A stretch of DNA of 64,000 nucleotides from the NCBI RefSeq assembly GCF_003751385.1, contig NZ_RJVA01000012.1:248001-312000 (forward strand), written 5' to 3'. Positions 10,185 through 19,205 of this stretch are shown one piece after another. Below the pieces are notes generated by a model. The model had not been told where the DNA came from and ran no database searches. It saw only the letters and a program-made list of their open reading frames with translations. This DNA is from Desulfosoma caldarium (GTDB lineage Bacteria > Desulfobacterota > Syntrophobacteria > Syntrophobacterales > DSM-9756). Position 1 is the first letter of the stretch. The number at the start of each line of letters is the position of its first letter. The translations under genes and the position numbers were made by a program.

Positions 10185-10494
10185 GCAAACCCTATCGCCT
10201 AGCCGTCGTCACACACGCGACGAAGTGAAAGACAATCTGGCGAACTTGACGGGCGATAAATGGCTCATGGCCGCCCAAGACGACGACAGATAGAATGTCG
10301 GTCCCTGCGCGTCCGGGATACCCATAGGCCAGGCCTTTCCACATGCGTTCGTCACGTGGCCGCTGGAAACTGTCAACGACAGCAGGGTGGTGCGGGAACT
10401 TCTTGGTCACAAGGAGGTGGAGACCACGATGATGTGCAGCCATGGCCTCAGCTGGGGCAGTAAGGGAGTCCGGAATCCTGTAGACGATTTGTGA
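10185..10494 (+). pseudogene. Decayed integron-type tyrosine recombinase (IntI-like), C-terminal half
   Basis: Pieces of a tyrosine recombinase appear in shifting frames in the correct order. TRDEVKDNLANLTGDKWLMAA lies at about 10212-10275 (pre-Arg segment). ECRSLRVRDTHRPG follows near 10290-10330, the region of the first catalytic Arg. Then HAFVTWPLETVNDSRVVREL, LLGHKEVETTM and WGSKGVRNPVDDL run from 10342 to a TGA at 10492. The ending KGVR-P-D-L after a GHK-TTM box is typical of integron integrases and close relatives. The nucleophilic Tyr position reads Cys (MMCSH), and frameshifts and deletions break the frame, so it cannot be active. It lies 160 bases upstream of a cassette-like gene. 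Confidence 0.6.
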
Positions 10495-10602
10495 GGGAGA
10501 GAAGGCGTTATCTATTTAAAGGGTTGCCTTTCGCCGCACCCCTGCCAGAAAACAGCATGTCTATTTACAGACGGGGAATATGCGCACGAAGGGCCACGGG
10601 CT

Positions 10603-10661
10603 AGCGAAGAACCATTGTGATATGGGACTTTTAACAAAAGACCCTATGCACATTGTTAGGC
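10603..10661 (+). other. attC-like palindrome and core site upstream of the cassette gene
   Basis: An imperfect palindrome centred near 10634 has arms TATGGGACTTTT and AAAAGACCCTAT with further pairing outward (ATTGTG / CACATT). It ends in GTTAGGC at 10655-10661, a match to the GTTRRRY core where integron recombination occurs. The left outer box is degenerate. The position directly before a cassette-like gene supports the reading. Confidence 0.45.
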
Positions 10662-10681
10662 ATCATTAAATGGAGGTTTAA

Positions 10682-11455
10682 ATGAAGCGTCAAAGATACC
10701 AAATTAAGTTTCCACCGACAAAACCTCATCAGTTGGAACAAGATCAGTCATTTTTTTATCTCTATGAAAATGATCAAGAAATCACATTACGATTTCATGA
10801 TTATGCCGAGCTTTACAAACGCCCTGGCTTGTATGAGCAACTTTTTTATCAACGCCTCCGCTGCCGATCGCCGCAAAAAGTTGTTGAGATATTGAGCAAA
10901 GTCCTGAAAGAGAATGGCGTGGAAATGGCCGAGTTGCGAGTGCTTGACCTTGGAGCCGGAAATGGAATGGTCGGCGAACTCCTTCAAGTGGCGCGCGTCA
11001 TTGGGGTTGATATTATTGAGGAGGCGTATCTCGCCTGCGAACGTGATCGCCCCGGAGTGTATGATGCGTATTATGTCGCTGATATGTCTAACCTGGATGC
11101 CAGCATAGAGGAGGAATTGAAGGATTGGCAAATTGACTGTTTAACCTGTGTGGCGGCACTTGGTTTTGGAGATATTCCCGTCAGCGCGTTCATGACAGCG
11201 TTCAATTTCGTGGAAGTTGGTGGCTGGATCGCCTTTAACATCAAGGAGACGTTTTTACAGGAAAGCGACGAGACTGGTTTCTCGCGCCTCACGAAATACC
11301 TTCTGATGAGTGACACACTGGAGGTTCATCATTTGGAGAGGTATAGGCATCGCATTTCTATCGATGGACGTCCCCTGTTTTATTACGCACTCGTTGGGAA
11401 GAAGATGTCTCATATTTCACCAAAGGTCATGCATGACTTTGAATCTGCCACATAA
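10682..11455 (+). CDS. Class I SAM-dependent methyltransferase, probable integron cassette gene
   Basis: 257 residues. The SAM-binding motif VLDLGAGNGMVGE lies at about residues 87-99, followed by an acidic strand-2 end (VIGVDI) and typical Rossmann spacing. There is no signal peptide or membrane segment, so the product is cytosolic; the substrate is unknown. The start has TGGAGGTTTAA directly before ATG. The gene is clearly more AT-rich than its neighbours and stands alone. A GTTAGGC core lies 21 bases upstream of the start and a 72-base attC-like palindrome begins 31 bases after the stop, the layout of a one-gene integron cassette. The fold is certain; the role is not. Confidence 0.8.
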   Translation: MKRQRYQIKFPPTKPHQLEQDQSFFYLYENDQEITLRFHDYAELYKRPGLYEQLFYQRLRCRSPQKVVEILSKVLKENGVEMAELRVLDLGAGNGMVGELLQVARVIGVDIIEEAYLACERDRPGVYDAYYVADMSNLDASIEEELKDWQIDCLTCVAALGFGDIPVSAFMTAFNFVEVGGWIAFNIKETFLQESDETGFSRLTKYLLMSDTLEVHHLERYRHRISIDGRPLFYYALVGKKMSHISPKVMHDFESAT

Positions 11456-11485
11456 GGGTTCTTCTTCATCAGCATACAAGGTGAT

Positions 11486-11557
11486 GCCTAACAATTGCAT
11501 GAACGCGGCCCCAAAGATTGCCATTATTGGGGCGTGGTTTACCCTGTGCTGTTAGCC
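11486..11557 (+). other. attC-like recombination site downstream of the methyltransferase gene
   Basis: It begins with GCCTAAC (RYYYAAC box) at 11486-11492 and ends with GTTAGCC at 11551-11557, one base off GTTRRRY. Inner arms GCGGCCCC and GGGGCGTGG pair around a 16-base loop, with GCA and AAC islands also complementary. Length and layout fit an integron attC site with imperfect arms. Confidence 0.5.
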
Positions 11558-12113
11558 GAGGCGCCCGAGCCCAGGACGCGTCGACGGCCTTTGCTGCGAT
11601 TCCGGAGACATGTTCGTGCCGTCGCTGGCGTGCTTCCACGCAAACACCACCGGCAGCGGTGTTCCTGGTTCGCGTGGCGCCGCGCCGATACGTCCATCTA
11701 CGGTCGGTAGACCTACCACACGGGTTGGCGCCAGGCCAAGGTGACCGTGGGATTTCGGGGCCTCGATGAGGGGCGGGTTAGGAACCCGCCCCTACCCAAA
11801 AAAATGACACGGGTAGCCGGAAATGGTGCATCAATTCTAAATGTTTTCCGTGCGGCACATGAACCACATTCGAAACACCCCCGGCGTTTCTGTATGGCAA
11901 CGCAACTGTGACCAACACACGATCCGTAACGATGTCTTCTCGCTTCACACACGTGAAGATGTTGTGAACAATCCATGGCCATGGGCATTGGAACGTTATC
12001 ACTTCGCCTGGGGGATGCATTCATTGCTTCCACGGGACGAACCTTGGCGCTTTTGACCGAATCCACGCTCGAACAGGCCGCCCCCACCGGCGGGGCCGAC
12101 GCTCCTGCCGCCG
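11558..12113. other. Non-coding stretch downstream of the cassette
   Basis: No supportable gene. It contains one REP-like palindrome (listed separately) and overlapping short frames on both strands. Confidence 0.5.
11769..11793. repeat. REP-like palindrome
   Basis: AGGGGCGGGTT and AACCCGCCCCT form a perfect 11-base inverted repeat around AGG. The same style of GC-rich palindrome occurs at 30106-30130 and 30155-30180. Confidence 0.7.
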
Positions 12114-14009
12114 CTACGATCTTGCCACGCGCAGGCCGTTTGCCACCGCCGCCAATTCGGAGCTTTCATGGACAAACACGGCAAGGGCCACGCTCATGGT
12201 CCCTGCAAGCGCCGCCGGGATAAGCACAGCTAAGATCGCAAGGGAAAAAGCGATATTTTGCCGAGCGATCTTCCGAGCGGTTCTTCCCAGCTGGGTGGCG
12301 TAGGCGAGCTTCTCGAGATCGTCGGCCATGAGTGCCACATCGGCAGCGTGTATAGCCGTATCGCTTCCTGCCGTTCCCATGGCAACCCCCACCGTGGCCT
12401 GCGCCAAAGCGGGGGCATCGTTGATGCCATCGCCTACCATGGCCACTGCCCCGTCGGTTTTTTCCAGCTCCTTTACGGCCAAGACCTTATCTTCCGGCTT
12501 GAGGTCGGCTCGCACCTCGTCAATGCCCAGTTCCTTGGCAAGGGCACGGGCAGAGAGCTGGGTATCGCCGGTCAACATAACCACTTTGAACCCTTGACGA
12601 TGAAGCGCCTCAATGGCCGATTTTGCCTCGGGCCGAGGCTCATCCCTGATGGCAACCAGGCCTTCGAGGGCATCTTCCGTACCCACAAGGATCACCGTCT
12701 TGCCCTCCTTTTTGAGGGCCTCAATGGCGGCCGCCACCGGCGCTTGCTGTGAGAGTTTTGCCAACAAGGTCTCCTTGCCCACATACACCGTGCGGCCTGC
12801 CACCGTCGCTCGTGCTCCATAGCCCACCAGGGAACTGAAGTCCGTCACATCAACCGGGCGCACTTCCATCTCTTCGGCCTTTTTGACAATGGCTTTGGCC
12901 AAGGGGTGTTCAGAAAACCTTTCCACGCTGTACGCCAGGCTCAGAACCCTCGCGGCATCCCCACGGATGGGCACAACATCCGTCACCGTGGGTTCCCCTC
13001 TGGTGAGAGTACCCGTTTTATCAAAGGCGACTACCTTGATTTTCCCCAAGTTCTCCAAATGCACGCCTCCTTTGATGAGCACGCCGCTGCGACCAGCTTT
13101 GCTGATCCCTGCGGCAATGGCCACCGGCGTGGACATGACAAGGGCGCACGGCGCGGCAGCCACCAGGAATACAACCGCCTTCGTCATCCAGTCCCTAAGG
13201 GGCAGCCCGAGCGTGCCCGGAAGAACTACCAAGAGCACCGCGCCGGCCAGCACAAAAGGCGCATACATCCTGCCGAACTTTTCAATAAAAAGCTGCGCCT
13301 TTCCCTTTTGCTCTTGCGCTTCCTCGACCAAGTGAATCATCTTGGCGAGGGTGTTATCTTCAAAGGTGGCTGTTACCTGAACTGTGAGCGTGCCTTCCTG
13401 GTTGAACGTTCCTGCAAAAACCCGCATGCCCTCTTTTTTTGCCACGGGCATGGATTCCCCCGTGACCGGTGCTTCGTTGACGCTGGAGCGGCCTTCCACA
13501 ATGATGCCGTCAGTGGCGATGTTCTCGCCTGGTCGCACCAGAAATAGGTCGCCCACCTTCAGGTCCTGGGCGGGAACAGTGGCTTCTTGACCGTCCCTCA
13601 GAACCTGGGCGGTGTGGGGGGCCAAATCAAAGAGTTTCCGTATGGCCGCACGGGTCCGGGCGTAAGTGAGTTCTTCCAGACCTTCCGCGGTGCCATAAAG
13701 GAAGACCAAGAAGGCCGCCTCATCCCACATACCTAAAATAGCTGAGCCGACGGCAGCGGCCATCATAAGGATTTCAATGCCAATGACTCTTTCTTGGAAG
13801 AGTTCCTCAAAGCCTTCCCGTGACCAGTGGTAGCCGCCAAGAATCATGGCCACCAGGTACGCGGCGATTTCAGCCGACCGAGGTAGCCAGCCCCCATGGG
13901 CGAGGGCAAAGGAAAAACCGGTAAGCAGCCCGGCTAACAAGGCGTTGCGCACAGGCGGATAGGCATACCATGCACCCTCAAAAATGGCTTTTTCTTGGCC
14001 TGCCTCCAT
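12114..14009 (-). CDS. Heavy-metal-translocating P1B-type ATPase with APC motif
   Basis: The frame can start at 14039 (641 residues), but GGAGG before the internal ATG at 14009 favours 631 residues. In the longer numbering: TGES at 194-197 (actuator), APC at 296-298 in the metal-binding membrane helix (AAAPCALVMSTP), DKTGT at 340-344 (phosphorylated Asp), then SEHPLA and MVGDGINDAPAL of the ATP-binding domain, ending HESSELAAVANGLR. It has no N-terminal HMA domain or CxxC metal-binding site. P1B pumps export ions such as Zn, Cd, Co or Cu; most Zn/Cd and Cu pumps have CPC where this has APC, so the substrate cannot be assigned. It stands alone with metal-efflux debris to its right. Confidence 0.9.
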   Translation of the reverse strand: MEAGQEKAIFEGAWYAYPPVRNALLAGLLTGFSFALAHGGWLPRSAEIAAYLVAMILGGYHWSREGFEELFQERVIGIEILMMAAAVGSAILGMWDEAAFLVFLYGTAEGLEELTYARTRAAIRKLFDLAPHTAQVLRDGQEATVPAQDLKVGDLFLVRPGENIATDGIIVEGRSSVNEAPVTGESMPVAKKEGMRVFAGTFNQEGTLTVQVTATFEDNTLAKMIHLVEEAQEQKGKAQLFIEKFGRMYAPFVLAGAVLLVVLPGTLGLPLRDWMTKAVVFLVAAAPCALVMSTPVAIAAGISKAGRSGVLIKGGVHLENLGKIKVVAFDKTGTLTRGEPTVTDVVPIRGDAARVLSLAYSVERFSEHPLAKAIVKKAEEMEVRPVDVTDFSSLVGYGARATVAGRTVYVGKETLLAKLSQQAPVAAAIEALKKEGKTVILVGTEDALEGLVAIRDEPRPEAKSAIEALHRQGFKVVMLTGDTQLSARALAKELGIDEVRADLKPEDKVLAVKELEKTDGAVAMVGDGINDAPALAQATVGVAMGTAGSDTAIHAADVALMADDLEKLAYATQLGRTARKIARQNIAFSLAILAVLIPAALAGTMSVALAVFVHESSELAAVANGLRVARS

Positions 14010-14524
14010 GTGTTCATGTCCTCCTGTGGTCCCATCCAAACAGTTCAGCCCAAAGCGATAGTGTCCAATGAGTGACGTGGAGCACGACAGCCACCCTGTC
14101 CAGGGGATGGTCGGTGGCTATCTGCCGAATGGTGAGTGCCGTTGTCAGCTGAATCCCCATGTGGTGTCCTTCCTCGGCATGGTGATGTGGATTTCACGGG
14201 CCTGCAGGTCGCGCTTGGCCTCTTCTCTGCTTTCAAAGCTGGATGTGAAAGCAATCGGGTCGAAGACTTGTTCACGCCCGCCGATCATCTCATCCGTCGT
14301 CTTCTTGATCACGGTGGGATAAATGAGATGCGCTTTAATGCGGCCATCGATTGCGATTTCAGCCCCCTTTCTTATCTGTTGCTTACGGATTCTAAGCCCG
14401 AATGCGCTCTACGGACACTCCACCGGCGATCGCCGAAAGGTTTTGCTTGCGCAGACATCTGAAGTCTTTGCCGGCTGATGTCAATTTCCTAGGTGGTGTC
14501 CTGCCCCTTGTTTTCTCACCGGGG
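14010..14524. other. Gap between the P-type ATPase and the YnfA-like gene
   Basis: No secure gene. On the minus strand a frame of about 85 codons ends at 14145 and reads in part HLIYPTVIKKTTDEMIGG and REEAKRDLQAREIHI. It looks protein-like but has no good start, and an in-frame stop precedes it near 14410. It may be the remnant of a small gene that I do not recognise. Confidence 0.3.
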
Positions 14525-14848
14525 TTACCTGGGGCCGAAGAGGATCACAAGTCCTCCCAAAAGGCAGATTCCCACCCCTATGGAATCCCATCTATCGGGC
14601 AACTTGTTTTCAACAAGCCACAGCCAGACAAGTGAAGCGGCAATGTAGATGCTTCCATACGCCGCATAGGCACGTCCGGCGAAATCAGACTCCACCTTGG
14701 TCAAAAAGTAGGCGAAGGCGGTCAAAGACAAGAGGCCTGGTAAAATCACCCATGCCGGCTTATGCAGTCTAAGCCAGGCCCAGAACGAAAAGCAGCCGCC
14801 GATTTCAGCGAAAGCTGCCAGAACATAGAACACATAGCTTTTGATCAA
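14525..14848 (-). CDS. YnfA/UPF0060 family small membrane protein
   Basis: 107 residues with four predicted membrane helices and the family patterns [14 protein letters not shown] near the N-terminus, [12 protein letters not shown] in the middle and [15 protein letters not shown] near the C-terminus. Members resemble small multidrug-resistance proteins; their function is poorly defined. The start appears to be TTG at 14848, with GGAG about nine bases upstream. The start region overlaps the end of a short upstream frame of doubtful reality. It lies in the inner membrane, next to a P-type ATPase and an RND efflux remnant. Confidence 0.85.
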   Translation of the reverse strand: MIKSYVFYVLAAFAEIGGCFSFWAWLRLHKPAWVILPGLLSLTAFAYFLTKVESDFAGRAYAAYGSIYIAASLVWLWLVENKLPDRWDSIGVGICLLGGLVILFGPR

Positions 14849-15101
14849 ATTTCATTCTCCTCATGGGCTTTCCCTTTTCTCTGTGAACGACAGAAGCCGC
14901 ACGGTCCGGTCGAGGCAAACTGCGGCGACGCTGCCGGAGAAGTTTTTATGACCTGAAAGGCCTCGAGCCAATAAAAAAATAAGGGCGACAGGATCGCCAT
15001 GATATGGACCAGATTGTCCGGCAGCACCTGGTCGCTGGCCATCACTCGGGCGAAAACCCACGGAAAGGAAGCAGCTTGTCATCGCCGGTGAACAAGAAAA
15101 A

Positions 15102-15416
15102 TCAATCCGCCGAGGATCTGGGCCGTGGGGATGGACAGGTTCCGCCGCCGAAGCTCAACCCATAGGCTGTCGTCAGAAAAAAGCAGGTCAGCGTCAGGGA
15201 GTAAAACAGCCTGCCAATCTCGGCGATGGCCATGGGCCTGAGCATGTCGTCGCCTTCACCCAGGTTGACCGCCACGGGAATCAGCACTAGGACCGTCGTG
15301 AGCTGGGTCATCAGAATGGGCCGGACCCTAATCGGCCTGCCGAAAAGGCGTGCTCTGCACTTTGAAAAACAAATCGGTGCCATGTTGCTCAAAGACATAA
15401 GGATATGCACGTTCAC
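15102..15416 (-). pseudogene. RND efflux pump (CusA/CzcA-like) C-terminal fragment
   Basis: A 104-codon frame contains GRPIRVRPILMTQLTTVLVL, then IPVAVNLGEGDDMLRPMAIAEIGRLFYSLTL, the signature of the last membrane helices of CusA/CzcA/AcrB-type pumps (usual protein about 1000 residues). Everything upstream of this part is missing and the downstream frame turns to unrelated sequence. It is a remnant of a metal or drug efflux operon, consistent with the P-type ATPase nearby. Confidence 0.75.
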
Positions 15417-16078
15417 GCTTTTTTAAAGAAAAATGGCCTCTAGAATAAATTATGATCGCATCAAGACATCCACCGGACGGTCAACGCCGCCGGTGATCCC
15501 GGCCTTTAGGCCCGAAAGGCGAGTCGGCCATCAATGGAGAGTTAGGCGATCATAAGTTTGTTGAAAAAAGGCAGGCCATGGAGAAGCCGTTCTCTTTCGC
15601 CAGGGTTTGAAGCGGCATCGAATGCATAAGTCTGCCACTTATCGGCTTTCAAAGGCACCATTTGAGTGTGGCTTCCTTTGTCCAAAACGACCCAGATCGA
15701 AGGCCTCTTCGTCCAACAGGCCCCTGATGGGGCAGAGTCGCTCCCCCTCCATGGTCATCCACTGAAGTATGCGGACGCCAACCCGGTTGGGGATCATGAT
15801 TCGCCCCCTGGTTATGAACTCACAGCACCTCGGTGCCTGGTCACCTATGATGGCCTTGCGACCACATTTGCCAAGGATTCGCCGAGGAACCGTTGCAGGT
15901 CAAGCATGCAAGCCTTTTGCGCAAGACAGCCAGGTTGTTTCGGTTTTGGAATAGACGATATGATAGAAAGGAATCCTTCGAAAACCAGCATGGATATTTT
16001 GGCCCGGGGCGACAGATTGGAAAGATATCGCGAACCCAGAAGTTTCAGGAACGCTTCCTAATGTTAGCACTATGTGAG
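15417..16078. other. Non-coding region left of corA
   Basis: Several short frames overlap on both strands, none with a recognisable domain or a ribosome site. A GTTAGGC word at 15541-15547 matches an integron core box but lacks palindromic arms. I see no gene here. Confidence 0.45.
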
Positions 16079-16097
16079 ATGAAAGGAGCCTTTCATA
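16079..16097 (+). promoter_or_regulatory. Inverted repeat around the corA ribosome binding site
   Basis: ATGAAAGGAGCCTTTCAT is a near-perfect palindrome directly before the corA ATG. Folded in RNA, a 6-base stem would put GGAGCC, containing the Shine-Dalgarno core, in the loop. Alternatively it is an operator-like dyad. It could modulate translation of corA. Confidence 0.4.
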
Positions 16098-17183
16098 ATG
16101 AGAAAATCAATCGGCTTAAAGAGAAGAAACAGACCGTCTCAAAGTGTCAAAACGACGCTTCCTCCTGGATCTCCGGTTTTCATTGGCGAAAAAAGAGTGG
16201 AGAAAATCCGAATTGATATTATCGATTACAATGAAAACAGCATAAAAGAATGCCGGGATGCCGATCTAAAGGAATGCGAGCGGCTGGCAAAAGGCCAAAC
16301 CGTTACCTGGATCAACGTCATCGGTATTCACGATCCGGGAATCATAGAAGGCATAGGAAGTATCTTCAATCTTCACCCCTTAACGATAGAGGATATTGTG
16401 AACACAAACCAGCGTCCCAAAATGGAAGAGTTCCCTGACTATTTATTCATCGTCCTCAAGATGAGCACCTACAATGATGAGACGAATAATCTCGAAATGG
16501 AGCATGTCAGCCTGATCCTCGGCGACAACTTCGTCATATCGTTTCAGGAAGAGGAGGGCGACGTGTTCGAACCGGTGCGCCAACGCCTTCGCTCGTCAAA
16601 AGGCCGAATTCGAAAACTGAAATCAGATTACCTCGCCTATGCCTTGATGGATGCGGTGGTTGATCATTATTTTGTGGCCGTGGAACGGATGGGCGACTGG
16701 ATTGAGGAGGTTGATGACCGGATCGTCGCCGAACCCAAGCAGGAAGATATTCAGGAAATTCACCGGCTCAAAAAAAATATTTTGATCTTGCGTAAGGCGG
16801 TATGGCCCCTGCGCGAAGAAATCGGATCTCTCGAAAAAAGCGCATCGCATCTTATCCACCCGGAAACCAGACTGTTCCTTCGGGATCTTTATGACCACAC
16901 TATTCAGGTTATCGATATAACTGAGACGTTTCGAGATCTTGTAGGCGGCATGCATGACACCTATCTATCGGGTATCAGCAACCGCATGAATGAGATTATG
17001 AAGGTCCTGACTATTTTTTCAACCATATTCATACCGTTGACCTTTATTGCCGGGGTGTACGGCACCAATTTCGATAATATTCCCGAGCTGCATTTCAAGT
17101 ACGGCTATTTTGCCATGCTGGGGCTCATGCTGATCGTCGCCTTGCTTATGCTGAGATTTTTTAAGCGGCGCGGCTGGATTTAA
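16098..17183 (+). CDS. corA: CorA-family divalent cation transporter
   Basis: 361 residues with the usual CorA plan: a long cytosolic funnel domain (residues 1-295, including HPLTIEDIVNTNQRPKMEEFPDYLF, shown by HPLTIEDI at about 93) and two C-terminal membrane helices (about 300-320 and 333-353), ending in a basic tail KRRGW. The selectivity motif, normally YGMNF, reads YGTNF at residues 321-325, followed by the usual acidic loop with PEL. CorA forms a pentameric Mg2+ (Co2+, Ni2+) channel in the inner membrane. The start ATG follows a strong AAAGGAG site embedded in a palindrome. It stands alone between decayed DNA on both sides. Confidence 0.92.
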   Translation: MRKSIGLKRRNRPSQSVKTTLPPGSPVFIGEKRVEKIRIDIIDYNENSIKECRDADLKECERLAKGQTVTWINVIGIHDPGIIEGIGSIFNLHPLTIEDIVNTNQRPKMEEFPDYLFIVLKMSTYNDETNNLEMEHVSLILGDNFVISFQEEEGDVFEPVRQRLRSSKGRIRKLKSDYLAYALMDAVVDHYFVAVERMGDWIEEVDDRIVAEPKQEDIQEIHRLKKNILILRKAVWPLREEIGSLEKSASHLIHPETRLFLRDLYDHTIQVIDITETFRDLVGGMHDTYLSGISNRMNEIMKVLTIFSTIFIPLTFIAGVYGTNFDNIPELHFKYGYFAMLGLMLIVALLMLRFFKRRGWI

Positions 17184-17687
17184 CGCGCTATTTAATAGCA
17201 GCATGATATGGAAATCCCTCAATAGGTCACCAGCCAAGTAGGGCAACACATCTGCCTAAGGCACAACGCCATGAATGCCGCCGACGGCTCGGGTCTTTTT
17301 CAATCCTCGGCAGATCATCGAAAGATGTTCAAAAAAAGCCGAAGCTCTTCTTAGGGAGGAAGAGAGCTCGTCTTGGGAGTGAAAACGGAGCTTGAGGGTC
17401 AGGGCCAAAACGCGAGTTGGGGGAAAAGTCGCCTCCAGTTCAGCGTCGATAGCGGTGATTATTCGGACGGTGTCATGAACCTCGCCGCCCGCCATAAGGG
17501 CTGCACCCAGATTCAGGGGGTGAACCCGGGCCCCGGCACCGACAGGAGAGCCAAAAGTCGGCCGTTGGGTTTGAACTCGAACGTTGGCTCGAAAGCGCCG
17601 GCACTGCTTCCGGCAAGTTGAACTAAATTAAGGGGTCACGATGGAGACCCCGCTGCGGCTTTCCTCGTGAAGAAAAGGTAGTTCAAA
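17184..17687. other. Transposase-fossil region between corA and the PEP-CTERM gene
   Basis: No intact gene. About 90 bases at 17330-17420 (GCCGAAGCTCTTC, GAGGAAGAGAGCTCGTCTTGG, GTGAAAACGGAGCTTGAGG) are repeated with mismatches at 19556-19640, where they belong to a decayed transposase. The encoded VKTELEGQGQ resembles the KTELExRGH segment of ISAzo13-type transposases. Confidence 0.4.
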
Positions 17688-18500
17688 TCAGACCTTACGC
17701 CGGCGCCCCAGCACCCGGCCGGCGAGGCCGGAACCGATCAGACCGGAACCCAAGAGCAGCAGCGTTCCCGGTTCGGGAACGTGGTAGGTCACGTCGTGGG
17801 AGCCGGGATTGTTCATAAGTGTGGAGGCGATTGTGGAGACGATTTGGGAGTTCCCCCTTTCGTCGGTTTGAATGGCCATCACGTCGAAGTGGACCCAAGC
17901 GAACTTGAGGGTTCCGAAGGTGAAGGTGATGTGCTTGATCTCGCCCAAGGCGTTCCCCTCCTCGGGTTTGGTGAAATCGGGGACTGGCTCCTTCGCCGAG
18001 AAATTGCCGATGTCAAAATAGAGAAAATCGGCGACGTCGTCCTTAACCGGGTAATGAACGTTGGGGAAATAACTGTTCTCTGAGTAGTGGAAGGCGGTGG
18101 TAGATTTTGTGCTGTTATCAATGTAAATGTAGATCGTGAAATTTTCTTTAATTAATTCTAAGTTGTAGGAGGAATCCGGCACCGAAGCTATCAGGATCGC
18201 TCCATGCGAGTCAAAAGCATTAGGAAGTTGTTCATTTATATCTGTCCAATCAGGTCCTTTTTCGTATTTCCCACCAAGCCACAGCGACGAGTCCTTATTT
18301 TCATTGTTCGCCAGGACCCCGCCCACCACAATCGATGTTCCCGTGGTGAAGGCGGTCTCCTCGTCTGGGCCCATGGTCGTGTAGTCCACATATCCGCCGT
18401 TCCCGTCCGACACGCCCACCTGCAGGGTCGGTACCGCCAGGGCCGGCGCTACCCAACACCCCCATATAGCAATTATAACGAAAAGGATCCTTCCGCGCAT
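17688..18500 (-). CDS. PEP-CTERM sorting-signal protein, exported
   Basis: 270 residues. An N-terminal signal peptide (residues 1-22, RILFVIIAIWGCWVAPALA) precedes a beta-rich, Asp/Thr/Ser-rich body without a recognised catalytic domain. The C-terminus is a textbook PEP-CTERM tripartite signal: VPEPGTLLLLGSGLIGSG then a basic RRRKV tail. Such proteins are recognised by exosortase and end up at the surface or in the exopolysaccharide. GAGGAG precedes the ATG. No exosortase gene lies in the window, so it must be elsewhere. The body may be of the choice-of-anchor type, but I cannot assign it. Confidence 0.88.
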   Translation of the reverse strand: MRGRILFVIIAIWGCWVAPALAVPTLQVGVSDGNGGYVDYTTMGPDEETAFTTGTSIVVGGVLANNENKDSSLWLGGKYEKGPDWTDINEQLPNAFDSHGAILIASVPDSSYNLELIKENFTIYIYIDNSTKSTTAFHYSENSYFPNVHYPVKDDVADFLYFDIGNFSAKEPVPDFTKPEEGNALGEIKHITFTFGTLKFAWVHFDVMAIQTDERGNSQIVSTIASTLMNNPGSHDVTYHVPEPGTLLLLGSGLIGSGLAGRVLGRRRKV

Positions 18501-19205
18501 AACGACTCCTCTTGATAAAGGGATAATCTCAATCTCGCCGCCCTTTTGATGATTTACCTCTACCTAAGCCGACCCGATATCCAGACAAATCATCGGCAAC
18601 AACAGGCGGATATTTTTCTATCTTAGAAAGATGCATGCCATCTTTTCGTAATTCCAAAGTCGATCGGAATTATGATGATAATTTGAAAGGTTATGGTCTC
18701 CGTGACGAGGCTCTGGGATCATGCCCTGGCAGAAAGTGTGCAATGATTTTCCGCTCGAGTGTGCAAGCGTCATCACTTGGGCGGTAATGCCTTGCAAACT
18801 TGGCCGGCGGGCCCGCCCGGGTCTGGAGGAGCAGTTCGAAAGCAAATAAAAAAGAAAAAATTCTCAGAAAACGGGAAAGATCCTATGGCTGTCTTTCACG
18901 GGTGTTGGTGTGGGGCTTCATTGTGATCGCCGTGGGCTGCTCCGGGACTAGCTCGGCAATGATTAAAATGGCCTTCTAGCAGATTTGGGCGGTGCTTTCC
19001 ATGAGGTGTCGGGCAATGAGGAATCATCAAAGCCTATTCCTGGATCGTCATTCCCGCGGAGGCGGGAATCCGGCGAACACAGTGCAGGATTGCACTGCCG
19101 CCAAAAGCATGCGGGAATGACAAGCCGGCAGATGGACTAGGATTTTCCTTTTGCCTCGCGCCCCCTGCGGGATTCGCGTCAGCAGGGCCGTTAGGGTCTT
19201 CAAGC
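18501..19205. other. Non-coding region upstream of the PEP-CTERM gene
   Basis: No supportable gene; it contains the REP-like element at 19046-19122. Frames on both strands are short and featureless. Confidence 0.5.
19046..19122. repeat. Dispersed ATTCCCGC / GCGGGAAT inverted-repeat element
   Basis: It starts CGTCATTCCCGC and ends GCGGGAATGAC, forming an outer inverted repeat. An internal ATTCCCGC-GGAG-GCGGGAAT hairpin lies at 19050-19069. A truncated relative starts near 45069. Such elements are common dispersed repeats in proteobacteria. Confidence 0.7.

Noticed and set aside
14845-15045. A 66-codon minus frame overlapping the start of the YnfA-like gene
   Set aside because: The coupling looks tempting, but the sequence has no recognisable family and a second frame is equally open. 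Probably decayed sequence.
15541-15547. GTTAGGC as another integron core site
   Set aside because: No complementary left box or palindromic arms surround it; a 7-base match is expected by chance.
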